The position numbers and the translations under genes are program-made. DNA of 64,000 bases from Alphaproteobacteria bacterium (GTDB lineage: Bacteria; Pseudomonadota; Alphaproteobacteria; TMED109): assembly GCA_022825235.1 (NCBI GenBank), contig JAJDYI010000017.1, positions 157,489 to 221,488 of the forward strand, read 5' to 3'. Positions 43,379-54,258 of the stretch are shown piece by piece; the stretch's first letter is position 1; each line of letters opens with the position of its first letter. Under the pieces are notes generated by a model. It was given only the letters and a program-made list of their open reading frames with translations, did no database searches and was not told the origin of the DNA.

Positions 43379-45868
43379 ATGATGCGAACCATCCTCGCAG
43401 CGCTCGCCGCCACCGCCATCTTTGCGGCGGGTCAGGCCCGCGCTGACGCGCGCGACACGCCGGGGCCGGCCCCGCAGATCATCGCCGAGTACGACCGCGA
43501 CTTCATCGAGCGCTCCGGCGCCCAGACGTTTGGCGAGATGCTCGACACGGGCATCATCCGCTATTTCTTCACCGGGGGGCGCGACCTGCTCATCATGGTC
43601 AACGGGCGCCCCTACGCCACGACTGCGGGCGATCTCGACACCCTCCCGCTCTCTGCGGTCGAGCGCATCGAGGTGCTGCGGGCCGAGAGCCTGGGGACGC
43701 TGGACGGCCACGCGGCAGTCCGCGGCGCATTCAACCTCGTGCTGAGGAAGGATCTGGACGGCTTCGACGTGCGGAGCGTCGCCCGGATGCCGGGCCGCGA
43801 CGGCGGCGACGCGCGCCAGGGCAGCGTCGTATGGGGCGGCGCAATCGGAGCCGGCGGACACTTGACCGTCGGCGTCGACATCCTCGACCGCGAGGAGATC
43901 GCCGGCAGCACCCGCGAGCACAGCCGCTCGGAGTGGACGGAGGGCGGGAGCTTCGCCGCGGCGCGGAACGTGAGCGTCGGCGGCAACACCGTCTACGTCT
44001 TTGACACGAGCGCAGACGCGTTGCGGGCGGTGCCGCTCGGCGCGTGCGACCAGGCGCTGGGCTACACCGGTCCGCTCAGCAACCCGCCGGGGATCGATTC
44101 AGGCGACAAGGGTTGCGGGTTCGCCTACGGCAGCTTCTGGTGGGACAGCGCGAGCTACGACCAGAGGAACGTGATCCTCAGCCTTGACCACCCGATGGGA
44201 GAGCGCGCCGAGATCCACGTGGACGCAAACCTCACGCAGGGACGCTCGGCGTTCCGCTATGCCCCGTCGATCAGTGTCTTCTCCGTCGCCCCGAGCGAGC
44301 GCCTGCTCGACGCGATCAACGAGTCGGCGCGCGAAGCAAGCCCGGCGTTCCAGGCAACGAACGAGGATGTCTTCTCGGTCGGGCATCGCTTCATCGGCCA
44401 TGGCAACCGGGACTGGTGGACGAGCACCGAGGAGTACGACGCCTCGGCACGAATCCGGGGCCGGCTCACCGAAGGCCTCGGCTACGAGGCCCGCGTCAGC
44501 GCCTGGCGCCTCGACGGCTCCGTATCGGGCGATACCTTCGTGGACGCCGAAATCATTCGCGACGAGATCCAGGCCGGACGGTACGACTTGGCCGACCCGC
44601 TGTCGACGGACCCGGACCACCTGCGAGCGATCGAGAGGAGCAGTCTCCGCGAGGAGGAGGACTTCGGCGGAAGATATCTGGAAGCGCGTCTCGCGCTCGC
44701 GGCCGCCGGGCCGGCCATCGGCGGTCGCGCCACGGCATGGACCGCCGGGGTCGAACTCGCCGATGTGGAGGCGCACCGGCTGCTGGCGTTCCGGGCAGGC
44801 GACGGCCGAACCCGCGACGTCAACGGGGTGCTTGGCTCGGGCGGCACCAGCTACGCCGGCGAGCGCGATGCAGTGGGAGCCTTCGCCGAGGTGTCCCTGC
44901 CCCTCGCCGACGCCGTGGACGTGAGGGCCGCAGCACGGGCCGACGAGCTTGATGACGTCGGCGGGCTGCGCGCGTGGCGCCTCGGGGCCGAGTACCGGCT
45001 CACCAACATCGTGACCCTGCGCGGCTCTTGGAGCTCGGGCGACGGGGCACCCTCCATGCACCACCTGTACAGCACCGCGGCACAGGGCCATCCCTACGTT
45101 CGTTGCGTCCCGGAGAGCGGGCCGCCGCCGCGCACGTGCGACACGGCGAACTACCGGCAGGTGACCCGGCGCACGAGCGGCAACCCCGAACTCGAGCCGG
45201 CGGGATCGGAGAGGCACTCCATCGGCGCCGAGGCCCGCAAGGGAACGTTCTACCTCGTCGTCGACTGGTACCGGCTCACGACCTCCGATCTGCCGGGGCT
45301 TCACGACCCCACCTGGGCGATGCTGAACCACCCCGAGTGCCCGCCTGGCGGTGGCAGCAGCTGCATCGAGCGCGCGGCCGGAGACATCACGATCCACGAG
45401 AGCTTTGCGAACATCGTCGAAACCGAGCTCTCCGGGGTCAACACCCGGTTCGGAGCGCGCATGGAGACCGGCTGGGGCTTCGTCGCAATGCGCGGGTTCT
45501 GGCGCTACGTCACCAGCAGCGATGAGCGCATCGCGGGCGAGGAGCAACCGTATCCGCTCCCGCGCAACGCCGTGCGCATCGTGACTTCGGCCGGGCGCGG
45601 CGACCTCACCGCGTTCTGGGCCCTGAACTACCGCGACGCGATCGAGAACCGGTGGGACGACGGACAGTTCAGCTCCTGGACCGGCCACGACTTGACTCTC
45701 GATTGGAGAGCGCCGTTGGGACTCGAAAATATGCGCCTCACTGCGGGCGTGTACAACGTCACGGACGCGAAGCTCTCCACGAACACGGCGCATCCCTCCG
45801 CGACCGATGGGCCGCGCGCGGCCGGCTGGGGACGCACCTACTTCGCAACCCTCAACACGCAGTTCTGA
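43379..45868 (+). CDS. TonB-dependent outer-membrane receptor
   Basis: An 829-residue protein with a signal peptide to about residue 23, a plug domain (about 35-125: GRDLLIMVNGRPYATTAGDL, then SAVERIEVLRAESLGTLDG, RGAFNLVLRKD) and a 22-strand-type barrel ending in Phe (YFATLNTQF), as outer-membrane proteins do. Family role: TonB-driven uptake of siderophores, vitamin B12, sugars or peptides. No TonB box is obvious after the signal peptide. The substrate is unknown, and neighbours give no clue. It looks intact and chromosome-like. Confidence 0.9.
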   Translation: MMRTILAALAATAIFAAGQARADARDTPGPAPQIIAEYDRDFIERSGAQTFGEMLDTGIIRYFFTGGRDLLIMVNGRPYATTAGDLDTLPLSAVERIEVLRAESLGTLDGHAAVRGAFNLVLRKDLDGFDVRSVARMPGRDGGDARQGSVVWGGAIGAGGHLTVGVDILDREEIAGSTREHSRSEWTEGGSFAAARNVSVGGNTVYVFDTSADALRAVPLGACDQALGYTGPLSNPPGIDSGDKGCGFAYGSFWWDSASYDQRNVILSLDHPMGERAEIHVDANLTQGRSAFRYAPSISVFSVAPSERLLDAINESAREASPAFQATNEDVFSVGHRFIGHGNRDWWTSTEEYDASARIRGRLTEGLGYEARVSAWRLDGSVSGDTFVDAEIIRDEIQAGRYDLADPLSTDPDHLRAIERSSLREEEDFGGRYLEARLALAAAGPAIGGRATAWTAGVELADVEAHRLLAFRAGDGRTRDVNGVLGSGGTSYAGERDAVGAFAEVSLPLADAVDVRAAARADELDDVGGLRAWRLGAEYRLTNIVTLRGSWSSGDGAPSMHHLYSTAAQGHPYVRCVPESGPPPRTCDTANYRQVTRRTSGNPELEPAGSERHSIGAEARKGTFYLVVDWYRLTTSDLPGLHDPTWAMLNHPECPPGGGSSCIERAAGDITIHESFANIVETELSGVNTRFGARMETGWGFVAMRGFWRYVTSSDERIAGEEQPYPLPRNAVRIVTSAGRGDLTAFWALNYRDAIENRWDDGQFSSWTGHDLTLDWRAPLGLENMRLTAGVYNVTDAKLSTNTAHPSATDGPRAAGWGRTYFATLNTQF

Positions 45869-46763
45869 GGCGCTGACCAGAGGGCAAGCGCGCAGCGTGC
45901 AGCGGCCGGGCAGGTGCCGGTTTGCACGCCGATGCGTGGGATCCAGACGCGTTGCTGTTGGAGAACATGCCGGTCGCCCTGTTCCAATCGCTCCCCTGCG
46001 TCGGAGTGGCGACGGGCGCAACGCGGGTACCTCACCGTCTCGGGGACCACCCAGGAAACGCCGGATAACGGAGGAGGGTTCGATGACCGGAAGGGTCGGA
46101 AGTGTTGCCCCTAATCGCCGGGCAGGTTGCAAACCGTAGCGACGACTGGAGCTTCAGCGCTTCGCAGATGTGCGGGCTGAGCACCGTTCGACTCATTCGG
46201 GGCCTGCTCGTACACGCCTCACACACGATGTCGGGCCGGTGAGTCACGTACGTCAGACTTTCTCTACAGCACTTCAAGGAGGAGTTCAGCAGGCACCGGC
46301 TCCAGGTCCACGGCCAGGCCGTTTCCGTTTGGTGGGTCGCCAACGCAATGGATCGGAGCCCAAGCGGCAATTGAGGAGACACCGGGTCACGCAGCACCTG
46401 AGCATCCGTTGCCGCCCTGGTTACCTCGACGCACTAGCACCGTCGCACACAGGCGTTGGGATCGGGATGACCGCATTCCCCCGCAATCCCGGCCTGTGCC
46501 GGTCAGTTCCGCAGCGGCCCAGAATCAGAAGGTGTCAGCCGCCGGATTGGTCGCAGCGGTGGGGCGCATGACGAGCGCTGCCTGAAGGCGGGCCTTCGTG
46601 ACGAGTTGGTCGAACGACGTCCCCGGCCGTCAGGCCGCCACCGCAGCGCTGTCCGCCTCCGCCGGTACTGGCATGGGTGCACCGCGGCACATCCGTTGCT
46701 GCGATGGTGGACCGGTTCGCGCTAGACTCTTCTACTGCGGAGTACCAGCGGGGGAGCGGCACC
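45869..46763. other. Intergenic stretch of about 0.9 kb
   Basis: Frames on both strands are Arg/Ser/Pro-rich GC artefacts. Nothing I can identify; the last part holds GGGGGAG before the symporter start. Confidence 0.35.
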
Positions 46764-48143
46764 ATGGAACGGCTGAACACGGTCATCAATTCGATCAACG
46801 CCTTCGCGTGGGGGCCACCCATGCTGGGCATCCTCGGGGTCACGGGGGTCCTGCTGACCCTCGGGCTCGTCTTCATGCCCTGGCGCCGGGTGGGGTACGG
46901 CTTCCAGCTGCTGTTCGACCGCAGCGCCCCCGAAGGCGAAGGCGAGGTCAAACCCTTCAACGCCCTGATGACGGCGCTGTCGGCGACGGTCGGCACCGGC
47001 AACATCGCCGGCGTCGCCACCGCCATCGCGCTCGGCGGGCCGGGCGCCATCTTCTACATGTGGCTCATTGCCCTGTTCGGCATGGCGACGAAGTACGCGG
47101 AGGCGGTGTGCGCCGTCACCTACCGCGAGGTCGACGGGTCGGGCAACTACGTCGGTGGCCCGATGTACTACCTGCGGAATGGCGTCGGCGCCTTTGCGCC
47201 CGAACTCGGCAAGTGGCTGGGGCTGGCCTTCGCCATTTTCGGTGCGATCGCGGCGTTCGGGATCGGCAACGCCGTCCAGGTCAATTCGATGGCGGCCGCG
47301 CTGGTGGCGAGCTTCGGGGTGCCGCCCTGGCTCACGGGCGTGATCGTCGCGGCGCTGGTGGGCGTGGTCGTCATCGGCGGCATCCGGCGAATCGCTGAGG
47401 TCGCAGGACGGCTCGTGCCGGCGATGATCGTGCTCTACCTCGGCGCGGCGCTGCTGATCATCCTGATCAATATCGCGGCGGTGCCGGCGGCGATCGGACT
47501 GATCTTCACCCACGCCTTCACGCCGGCGGCGGCGACCGGCGGCTTTGCCGGCGCGGCAGTCGCCGCGGCCATCCGCTTCGGGGTCGCGCGCGGGGTGTTC
47601 TCCAATGAATCGGGGTTGGGTTCGGCCGCGATCGCCCACGCGGCGGCCCGGACGAACAGTCCGGTCCGCCAGGGCGTCATCGCCATGCTCGGGACCTTCA
47701 TCGACACCCTCGTCGTGTGCACGCTGACCGCCCTGGTGATCCTCACCTCGGGAGCGTGGACCATGACCGGGGCGGACGGCGGCGGGCTGACAGGCGCGGT
47801 GCTGACCTCGGCGGGCTTCCAGAACTCGATCGCCGGCGGCCAGTACATCGTCACCATCGCCCTGGCGGTGTTCGCCTTCACCACCATTCTCGGGTGGTCG
47901 TACTACGGGGAGCGGTGCTGGCAATACCTGTTCAGCGAACGGAGCCTGCTGGTCTACCGCGCGCTCTGGGTGCTGGCGGCGCTCACCTTCGCCAACGTGA
48001 AGGTCGACCTGGTCTGGAACCTGGCCGACACCCTGAACGGGCTGATGGCGATACCGAACCTGATCGGGTTGCTGCTGCTGGCGCCGATGGTGTTCAAGGT
48101 GACCCGCGAGTACTTCGAATCCATCGGGCGGCCGCTCGCCTGA
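46764..48143 (+). CDS. Alanine/glycine:sodium symporter (AGCS family)
   Basis: A 459-residue inner-membrane protein with about ten helices. AGCS signatures include FNALMTALSATVGTGNIAGV near residue 60, GGPMYYLRNGV, FSNESGLGSAAIAHAAA near 280 and a WSYYGERCWQYLF motif. It imports alanine or glycine with Na+. ATG 46764 follows GGGGGAG; the frame upstream to 46677 looks non-coding. Intact. Confidence 0.93.
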   Translation: MERLNTVINSINAFAWGPPMLGILGVTGVLLTLGLVFMPWRRVGYGFQLLFDRSAPEGEGEVKPFNALMTALSATVGTGNIAGVATAIALGGPGAIFYMWLIALFGMATKYAEAVCAVTYREVDGSGNYVGGPMYYLRNGVGAFAPELGKWLGLAFAIFGAIAAFGIGNAVQVNSMAAALVASFGVPPWLTGVIVAALVGVVVIGGIRRIAEVAGRLVPAMIVLYLGAALLIILINIAAVPAAIGLIFTHAFTPAAATGGFAGAAVAAAIRFGVARGVFSNESGLGSAAIAHAAARTNSPVRQGVIAMLGTFIDTLVVCTLTALVILTSGAWTMTGADGGGLTGAVLTSAGFQNSIAGGQYIVTIALAVFAFTTILGWSYYGERCWQYLFSERSLLVYRALWVLAALTFANVKVDLVWNLADTLNGLMAIPNLIGLLLLAPMVFKVTREYFESIGRPLA

Positions 48144-48181
48144 TCTGATCAGGCCGTTGCCGCCTGCCCGGGCCCGCCGAA

Positions 48182-49200
48182 CACGCGATAAGCGATCCCG
48201 GCGACGCGGCTGATCCTGGAGGAGGTGCCGGAAGCAGAGAGCCGAGACGCACTGGGCCGGGAGTATTACGCGCACGGCGCGGCCGGGCCGCGGCTGGCGG
48301 AACGGGGTGCGGAAGGGCCGGCTGAAGACAGCGGAGGGGTTCATGGAGTATGCGGCGCCGCAGATCACGGGCCGGGAGGAGCCGTTCCGCTCAGAGATCC
48401 GCGAGCGCCTGTGGGCGGACTACCAAGAGTTCGCCAGTCGGGATCTGGGCGAGTATGACGTCGCCTACCTGTTCATCGACGGGGTGGCGGAGCGGATCCG
48501 CCCGGGCAGCAGGCGCGAGCCGGTGCTGGCGGCGTGGGGCTTCACCGCGAGCGGGAGCAAGGTTCTGCTGCACCTGATGGCGGGCTCGAAGGAGGATGCC
48601 GGGACGGTCGGTGCGTTCTTCCAGGACATGCGCCACCGCGGCCTCGGCGATCCCCTGCTGGTGGTCTCCGACGGCGCCCCTGGGATCGTCAAGGCGATCG
48701 AGACGTGCTTCCCGCACTCGGCGCGGCAACGCTGCCTCGCGCACCGCATGCGGAACCTGGTGGCCAAGGTGCCGGACGACGTCTGGCCCGAGTTCAAGGG
48801 CCGCGTCACGGCCGCCTACCAGGCGCCGTCGCGGGCGATCGCCCGCGAGCTCGCCGAGGGTGTGGTGCGCGACTACGCGAAGGAGCTCCCGAGCGCGGTC
48901 CGGTGCTTCGAGGACGACTTCGAGGCGTGCATCGCGCACCTCCGGATGCCGATCAACCACCGCCGCGCGATCCGGACCACGAACCTGCTTGAGCGCCTGT
49001 TCCTGGAGGAGCGCCGACGTCTCAAGGTGCTCCCCCATGCGTTCGGCGAGCGACCCGTTCTCAAGCTTCATGTTCGCCGCCATGACCCGCGCCAGCGAAC
49101 GCTAGCGCGCCATCTGGATCACCGACTTCGAGCGACGCCAGATGGCTGCTGTCCGCGACGATCTCGATGCCGAATATCGCAAGCACGTCGGTGCCGCCGA
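48182..49200 (+). pseudogene. IS256/mutator-type transposase remnant
   Basis: A long open part (from 48307) has the DDE-type core: YDVAYLFIDGVAERIRPG, VLAAWGFTASGSKVLLHLM, LLVVSDGAPGIVKAI, CLAHRMRNLVAKVP and RTTNLLERLFLEERRR. The N-terminal part starts near 48182 in another frame (LGREYYAHGAAG), so a frameshift lies near 48300. A second lies near 49068, after which MFAAMTRASER is followed by TAG (49093-49095) where relatives have Trp, then RAIWITDFERRQ continues. Inactive. Confidence 0.85.
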
Positions 49201-49818
49201 CGCCCCTGCCGCCTCGGCTCACCCCGAGCGAATATCCAGCAGATCTCGGACTTGTATGACGGGCTTGCACAATCAGGGCAAGAGGTTGTCGGCGGCGGTG
49301 AGTTTGACGATGGGAGTCCCGCTCGCGAGGGCGATTGGCGCCAGTTTTCAGGTATCTCGTTGTCGATGGCACGCTCGACGTTCTGCTCGGTCAGGACTGG
49401 GGCGCCGAGGCGTGTGACGGCTTCCCCATCGCAGAGGGTGCCGCCTGCGGTGGCATTCGCCGAGACTCGACCCCGGGCTTCACCTTCGATTGCCACGACA
49501 CCGGCGACCCCCAGAGGAATGAGCAGGCGTGATCGGCCGAGATCCAGGGCCCCTGCCCCCGTCCGACCTGGGTGATCGTGCATTCACGGGTACCTCTCGA
49601 ACGGTCACCCCCGTTCAGGAGAGAGTTTCAGACGAACAGGGCAATGATCGGCAAAGCCGCCCATTCGGCAACGCCGTTTCCAGCCGTAGCGGCAACGGAA
49701 AGACACAGGGAAGCCGGCCACGCTCATTGGGCTTGCGCAAACATTGCCCTCCCGAGCGCGCGCCGGAGAACGGCAAACAGCAGGCTCTGCACCACATCCG
49801 CCACCGCCGACTTGTCCG
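49201..49818. other. Intergenic stretch
   Basis: A minus-strand frame (49119-49583) is open but looks non-coding. No IS256 terminal repeat was found. Nothing else is supported. Confidence 0.3.
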
Positions 49819-50586
49819 TCAGGGCTCGCGCGGTGTTGCGTTTGATGCGGCAGTCACACCGCCGGGCTCTCGTCGGGCTTCATCCCGGATCTGTTCCCGG
49901 CGGACCTGCGACAGCGCCGCGGCGACGAGCCCGGCAGGCATTGCGACCACTCCAAGCCCGCACATCAGGATGACGGAGGTGAAGAGCTTGCCTCCGGCGG
50001 TGACTGGGTACACATCGCCGTAGCCGACCGTCGTGAGGGTGGCGGTTGCCCACCATAGGCTGTGCAGGATGCTCGCGAAGGCCTCCGGCTGCGCCTCGTG
50101 CTCGAAGTACCAGATGCCCGCCGCCGACAGGTAGAGGAGCACGAGGGCAAGACCGGCGAACAGCACGATTTCCTCCCTGGCGAGCGCCATGGCCTGCCCG
50201 AACCGGGCGATCGCCTCGCTATGTCGGCTGAGCTTGAGGATCCGCACGATGCGAAACAGTTGCAGGACCCGCAGCGTCCGCAAGTCGACGCTGCCCAGCG
50301 TGAGGTAGAAGGGGAGGATGGCTGCAAGATCCAGGATCCCGTGAAAGCTGAGGACGTACCGGAGTTTCCCCGGAGCTGTTCCGATCCGGAACCCGTACTC
50401 GATCGTGAAGAGGCCCACGATGATGACTTCGGACCATGAGAGGACGGTTTGCAAGCCGGGCGGCAGGTTCGGCAGCGTGTCGATGGACGCGGTAACGGTC
50501 GAGATGAGGATGAGCGCGATTACCGTCGCATCGAAGATGCGTCCCGGTGTCGTGTCGCTCCGCTGGACAATGTCGGAGATGGTCAT
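49819..50586 (-). CDS. Voltage-gated-type potassium channel
   Basis: A 255-residue protein with six membrane segments. S4 is Arg-rich (LRTLRVLQLFRIVRILKLSR), the pore loop has the K+ selectivity filter TVGYGD in LWWATATLTTVGYGDVYPVT, and S6 follows. The size matches single-subunit prokaryotic Kv channels that form tetramers. Start 50586 follows AAGGAAG; the frame upstream to 50637 lacks support. Confidence 0.92.
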   Translation of the reverse strand: MTISDIVQRSDTTPGRIFDATVIALILISTVTASIDTLPNLPPGLQTVLSWSEVIIVGLFTIEYGFRIGTAPGKLRYVLSFHGILDLAAILPFYLTLGSVDLRTLRVLQLFRIVRILKLSRHSEAIARFGQAMALAREEIVLFAGLALVLLYLSAAGIWYFEHEAQPEAFASILHSLWWATATLTTVGYGDVYPVTAGGKLFTSVILMCGLGVVAMPAGLVAAALSQVRREQIRDEARREPGGVTAASNATPREP

Positions 50587-51538
50587 GGGTTGCTTCCTTT
50601 TGCAGCGTGCGGCGTGCCGGAGCGCTTCCCGGGTCATAGACGCCAGTCACTCACGCTCCTTTACAGGGACGGTCCGGAGCTCCGTATCGATGAAGCGACG
50701 GTATGTGTGCCGGATACTTCAGTGATTCTGGCGATCGGGCTGCTGGTAATGTCGAGCTCGCGGAGGCGGTGGAACTTTCCTGTCTGCCATCTGGGCGCGG
50801 GACCCCCGACCACCCTTTTGGCGACCTTTGGCTTCTTGCCCGAGGTTTCGGGCCTGATCACTCCTTCGCGGGGCATCCGGAAATGAAATTGCGCCTGACC
50901 TCGGCGAAATCCGGGCTTGGCACTGGCGGGTCGGGCCGGTGTGATCGTCCCTCCTCCGTGCGTGGGTGAAGAGCTTGCCTGCTCAGGCTTTTCCGCTGGA
51001 GATGCCTTGGCGAGTCGTTCTATCGATTCCTACGGGACGCCCCCACCTGCCGAAGTGCCGCTGTGCGCTCGGTTCCGACAAAGATGGCGGGGGCGTCCCT
51101 GGCCGATTCACCTCAGCGGCAAGCTGGGAGGTGATCCGACGTTGGCATGGCAAGAAGGAAGAGGTGCGTCTTCCAGCCCGATACAGCCAGCCACGCTCCC
51201 CAGAGCGTCAACGATGGGCTGTGGTGGCAGAAGGTTACACGTGTGGTTTCCCGCGGGAAACACCGTTCGGGACCGTGCCGCGAAATGTCGAGAAGTTGTT
51301 GGTGTATCGATCCTTCGGATCGGTTGGAGAAGTTTCGGAGAGAACACTGATGTGTAGAATTGAGCACTTGATCGGACAGCGCTGCCGCGTCGGTCCGGCT
51401 ACACGACGCCGGGCCGGGGTGGGAGGTTCGCGGTATCGGTCTCGCTCTGCCGTCGTGCGAGAGGCGAGCGAAGACGACATGGAGACCCGAGGTCAAGGCA
51501 ATAGACTGTCGGGCGCACGATACGGTTATACTGTTGGT
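50587..51538. other. Intergenic stretch of about 0.95 kb
   Basis: Several open frames on both strands lack ribosome-binding sites and protein-like composition. A small hairpin (CGATCC-TTC-GGATCG) lies near 51307. Nothing identifiable. Confidence 0.3.
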
Positions 51539-51541
51539 ATG
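51520..51541 (+). promoter_or_regulatory. Probable operator/promoter of the mazEF-like pair
   Basis: ATAC (51528-51531) and GTAT (51537-51540) form a small inverted repeat overlapping the antitoxin start, with another ATAC at 51520-51523. TTATAC at 51526-51531 could serve as a -10 element. Antitoxins of this type usually bind such palindromes. Confidence 0.4.
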
Positions 51542-51775
51542 AAGACAGCCGTATCGATTCCCGACGACATTTTCGCACGCGCGGAGCGCCTGGCTTCCCG
51601 GGAGCGGCGGACCCGAAGCGAAGTCTATGCAACGGCAATAGACGAATATCTTGCGCGCCATGTGCGCGACGAAGTCACCGACAGGATGAACCGTGTATGC
51701 GACAAGGTGGGCGAGAGCGGTGACGCCTTCCTCGACGTCGCAGGCCGGCAGGTGCTCGATCGCGTCGAATGGTGA
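51539..51775 (+). CDS. Ribbon-helix-helix antitoxin (MazE-like)
   Basis: A 78-residue protein starting MKTAVSIPDDIFARAERLAS, then RRTRSEVYATAIDEYLARH, a ribbon-helix-helix DNA-binding domain, and an acidic C-terminal tail that would bind the toxin. It overlaps the toxin gene by 7 nt, the usual antitoxin-toxin arrangement. Confidence 0.88.
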   Translation: MKTAVSIPDDIFARAERLASRERRTRSEVYATAIDEYLARHVRDEVTDRMNRVCDKVGESGDAFLDVAGRQVLDRVEW

Positions 51776-52113
51776 TCTCCCAGGGCGACGTGTGCTGGGC
51801 AGAATTGCCCGAGCCTACAGGTTCGGGACCGGGATTCAGGCGCCCGGTTGTCGTCGTCCAGGGTGATGCCCTGAATCGAAGCCGGCTGGCCGCCACGGTA
51901 TGCGCGCTGCTCACAAGCAATCTGCGGTGGGCCGACGCCCCTGGGAACGTGCTGTTGACCGGGGGTATGACGGGCCTGTCGAAGGACTCTGTCGCGAACG
52001 TGTCACAGGTCGTCGCTCTCGACCGGACGCTGCTCGAGGAACGAGTGGGCCGGATCCCGCCAGCGCAGATCGGCCTGCTGCTCACTGGCATCGACATCGT
52101 CCTCGGCCGATAA
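51769..52113 (+). CDS. mazF: MazF/PemK-type toxin endoribonuclease
   Basis: A 114-residue protein starting ISQGDVCWAELPEPTGSGPG, then RRPVVVVQGDALNRSRLAAT, and a conserved C-terminal segment (SVANVSQVVALDRTLLEERV, then GLLLTGIDIVLG). These are MazF/PemK hallmarks; the enzyme cleaves mRNA. The frame is intact. Confidence 0.93.
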   Translation: MVISQGDVCWAELPEPTGSGPGFRRPVVVVQGDALNRSRLAATVCALLTSNLRWADAPGNVLLTGGMTGLSKDSVANVSQVVALDRTLLEERVGRIPPAQIGLLLTGIDIVLGR

Positions 52114-52414
52114 CCCGATCCCCCTGCCCCGGAACAACAGGGTGCCGTTCCAGCAGTCGCAGTTCCGCTCGGAAAAGTTCAAGGGCCCGAGAGCACCCTG
52201 CAACCGTCACGCAGGAACGGCAGGCCTTCGCCGTTGCCGCGAAAACGTCCGAAGCGGACGCCGCGGTTCGGGCGGAGCGATGTCGGAGGCGTCGGTCTGA
52301 CAATCGAGAGCCGTTCTACGGCGGGGCAGTGCGGCATGGGCGGCATTCAAGGACGGCCTCCGGAACCGCCGGGCCGGTATCGACGAACTGGCCCGTCAGT
52401 TCCGGAACGGTACA
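52114..52414. other. Intergenic stretch
   Basis: About 300 bp after the toxin gene with no supportable gene. The convergent Calx-beta gene ends at its right side. Confidence 0.35.
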
Positions 52415-52834
52415 TCACGGCGCCACATTCGGGATGATCACCGCTGCCGATGACTGTATCACCAGCTCGACGTCCGGCACGCTTTGGCCGTCTCCGCCCG
52501 GGGAGGGCAGGGGCAGTTCGACAATGTGAGATTCAGCGTTCTCCAGTTCGGTGTCCTGAAGGGCGGACACGGTGAAGCTCTTTTCGGTCTCGTACGAGTC
52601 GAACGCCAGCTGTCCGGAGGCAGGGGTGTAGTCCGCGTTTGCGGTCGCTTTACCCGAGGAGGTGCTGGCATCGGCGGGGGTGTAGTTGACGATGCCGTCG
52701 CCGTCGCCGTTCCTGACTACCTTCACCGCCGCGCTCTCGCCTTCGCCCGTGAAATACGCGGATCGGCTGAAGCTGACCTGCGGCGAGTTCGTATTGGCCT
52801 GCGCGACGGCCGGAGGTCCCGGCGCAGCCAGCAT
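52415..52834 (-). CDS. Single Calx-beta-domain exported protein
   Basis: 139 residues from ATG 52834. After a short hydrophobic lead (PAVAQA) comes QVSFSRSAYFTGEGESAAVK, then GKATANADYTPASGQLAFDS and ETEKSFTVSALQDTELENAE, the Calx-beta fold with its TAxxxxDYT and E-x-x-E signatures. Such domains normally come in tandem in large calcium-binding adhesins, so one alone suggests a fragment of a larger gene. The frame is open further upstream without a clear start. Confidence 0.65.
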   Translation of the reverse strand: MLAAPGPPAVAQANTNSPQVSFSRSAYFTGEGESAAVKVVRNGDGDGIVNYTPADASTSSGKATANADYTPASGQLAFDSYETEKSFTVSALQDTELENAESHIVELPLPSPGGDGQSVPDVELVIQSSAAVIIPNVAP

Positions 52835-53380
52835 GACGACGGTGGCTCCGGAGGGCAGGACAAGCGAAAGGGCAGATGCCGGAACGGTGATTTTCGTGGG
52901 CGTCCCTTCCCGCTGAATGAAGGGGCCCCCAGGAAGAGTTATGAGAAGGTGACCGTGGTCCGCGCCGGCCCTGCATGCACTGTCTCCGTTTGCAATCGCA
53001 TCGGGACGGCAGACCGGCCCCCTTCGGACCGGTCCCGGAAAGACGGCAGGGGGTAAGTCGAAAGCCGCGCCCGCGCCCCGCCTGTCGTTCGATGTCAGTC
53101 GACGCGCGGGAATAGCGACGCCGCTTCCCCGGTGCACGGTGTCGGGCTTGAGGTCAACATGCGGTGGTGCCGATGCCGGGGGCGCGAGCCTCCTCCCCGT
53201 TGCCTGCTTCGGGCAGGGCCTTCGGCTGCATGCCCGTGCTAACGCCGAGGGCTTGCCCGACCCGCTCGGCGGATAGGCTCGATCTCCCGGTCCCCGACAT
53301 GGGCGGGACGCATGGTCATGCTCACAACGCCGTGACCCGGCAACCGGGGACGACACGTCAGCATTGTCCGATCAAGCAGA
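52835..53380. other. Intergenic stretch
   Basis: The minus-strand frame of the Calx-beta gene stays open through here, but the composition looks random. It could hold decayed upstream parts of a larger Calx-beta protein. Nothing further supported. Confidence 0.3.
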
Positions 53381-54115
53381 TCAGAACGAGCGGATGTAGC
53401 CAACCTGAACCCCGACCTCGCGCACGTCGAACCGGTGGTCGACGCGCGGCATCCCGAGCGCCGACCCATCCCCTCCGGTACGGAATTCCAGCTCCGCCGC
53501 CGAATACCGGACTTCCAGACCGAACCGGTTCACCAGGTTTCCCCACTCCACGCCCACGCCGACCGCCCACGGCCGCAACGTGTGATCAGCCACGATCCGG
53601 GTTGATACACCGTCCACGTCGGAACCGCGCCGCACGATTGCATGCTCCCAATGCACGCCGGTGACAACATAGACGGATCCGCCCTCGCCCAGCCGCCCGC
53701 CCGGCATGTGTCCCAGCCGGACGTTCATGCCGACTCCGCCTTTCTTCTTCACGCTCCACGGGCCGGGCCACACGTCCCGGTCTCCAACGCCGGTTCCTTC
53801 CCGCAGGTAACCCGCCTTGCGGCCGCCTCCGTGGAGCGCCGCCTCGAACTCACCCGCGAGGTACAGGCGGCGGGCGACGAAGGTTCGGTAGCCGAGCGAT
53901 GTCCGCACCCTGCCAACCTCATCCTGCGCGTCACTGGTCGCCGTCTCGTGGCTCGCGGGAGGCACGTCGAGACCGATTCCCTTGGTATAGTCGGCGCTTG
54001 CCTGGCTCAACCCGGCCGCCACTCCAACGTACGGCCCTTCCTGCGCGCCCGCGTACTGGGTCGCCGTGAGCAGTAGAATGCAGGCCGCAAGCAACGTGCC
54101 CTTGGAACTTCGCAT
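53381..54115 (-). CDS. Outer-membrane beta-barrel protein
   Basis: A 244-residue protein with a signal peptide to about residue 24 (YAGAQ) and alternating strands such as GPYVGVAAGLSQASADYTKG, RVRTSLGYRTFVARRLYLAG and a final VREVGVQVGYIRSF with terminal Phe. This is the pattern of small OmpW/Opa-like 8-strand barrels. ATG 54115 is favoured; 54136 and 54166 are in frame. Confidence 0.7.
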   Translation of the reverse strand: MRSSKGTLLAACILLLTATQYAGAQEGPYVGVAAGLSQASADYTKGIGLDVPPASHETATSDAQDEVGRVRTSLGYRTFVARRLYLAGEFEAALHGGGRKAGYLREGTGVGDRDVWPGPWSVKKKGGVGMNVRLGHMPGGRLGEGGSVYVVTGVHWEHAIVRRGSDVDGVSTRIVADHTLRPWAVGVGVEWGNLVNRFGLEVRYSAAELEFRTGGDGSALGMPRVDHRFDVREVGVQVGYIRSF

Positions 54116-54258
54116 CCGACCACCCAACAAGGTCATGCCTTCGCGACCCGGACGGGACGACGTCACGTCGCCGCCGCAACCTCCGGATCGTATGCAACCT
54201 CTGCGGCCCCTTATTTCAGGGGATTATGTATGAATGTGCCGAAACGTTGGAAGGGAGA

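Noticed and set aside
49119..49583. Minus-strand frame of 154 codons after the IS256 remnant
   Set aside because: Composition is Pro/Ser/Arg-rich, it overlaps the transposase remnant, and no ribosome-binding site precedes any start.
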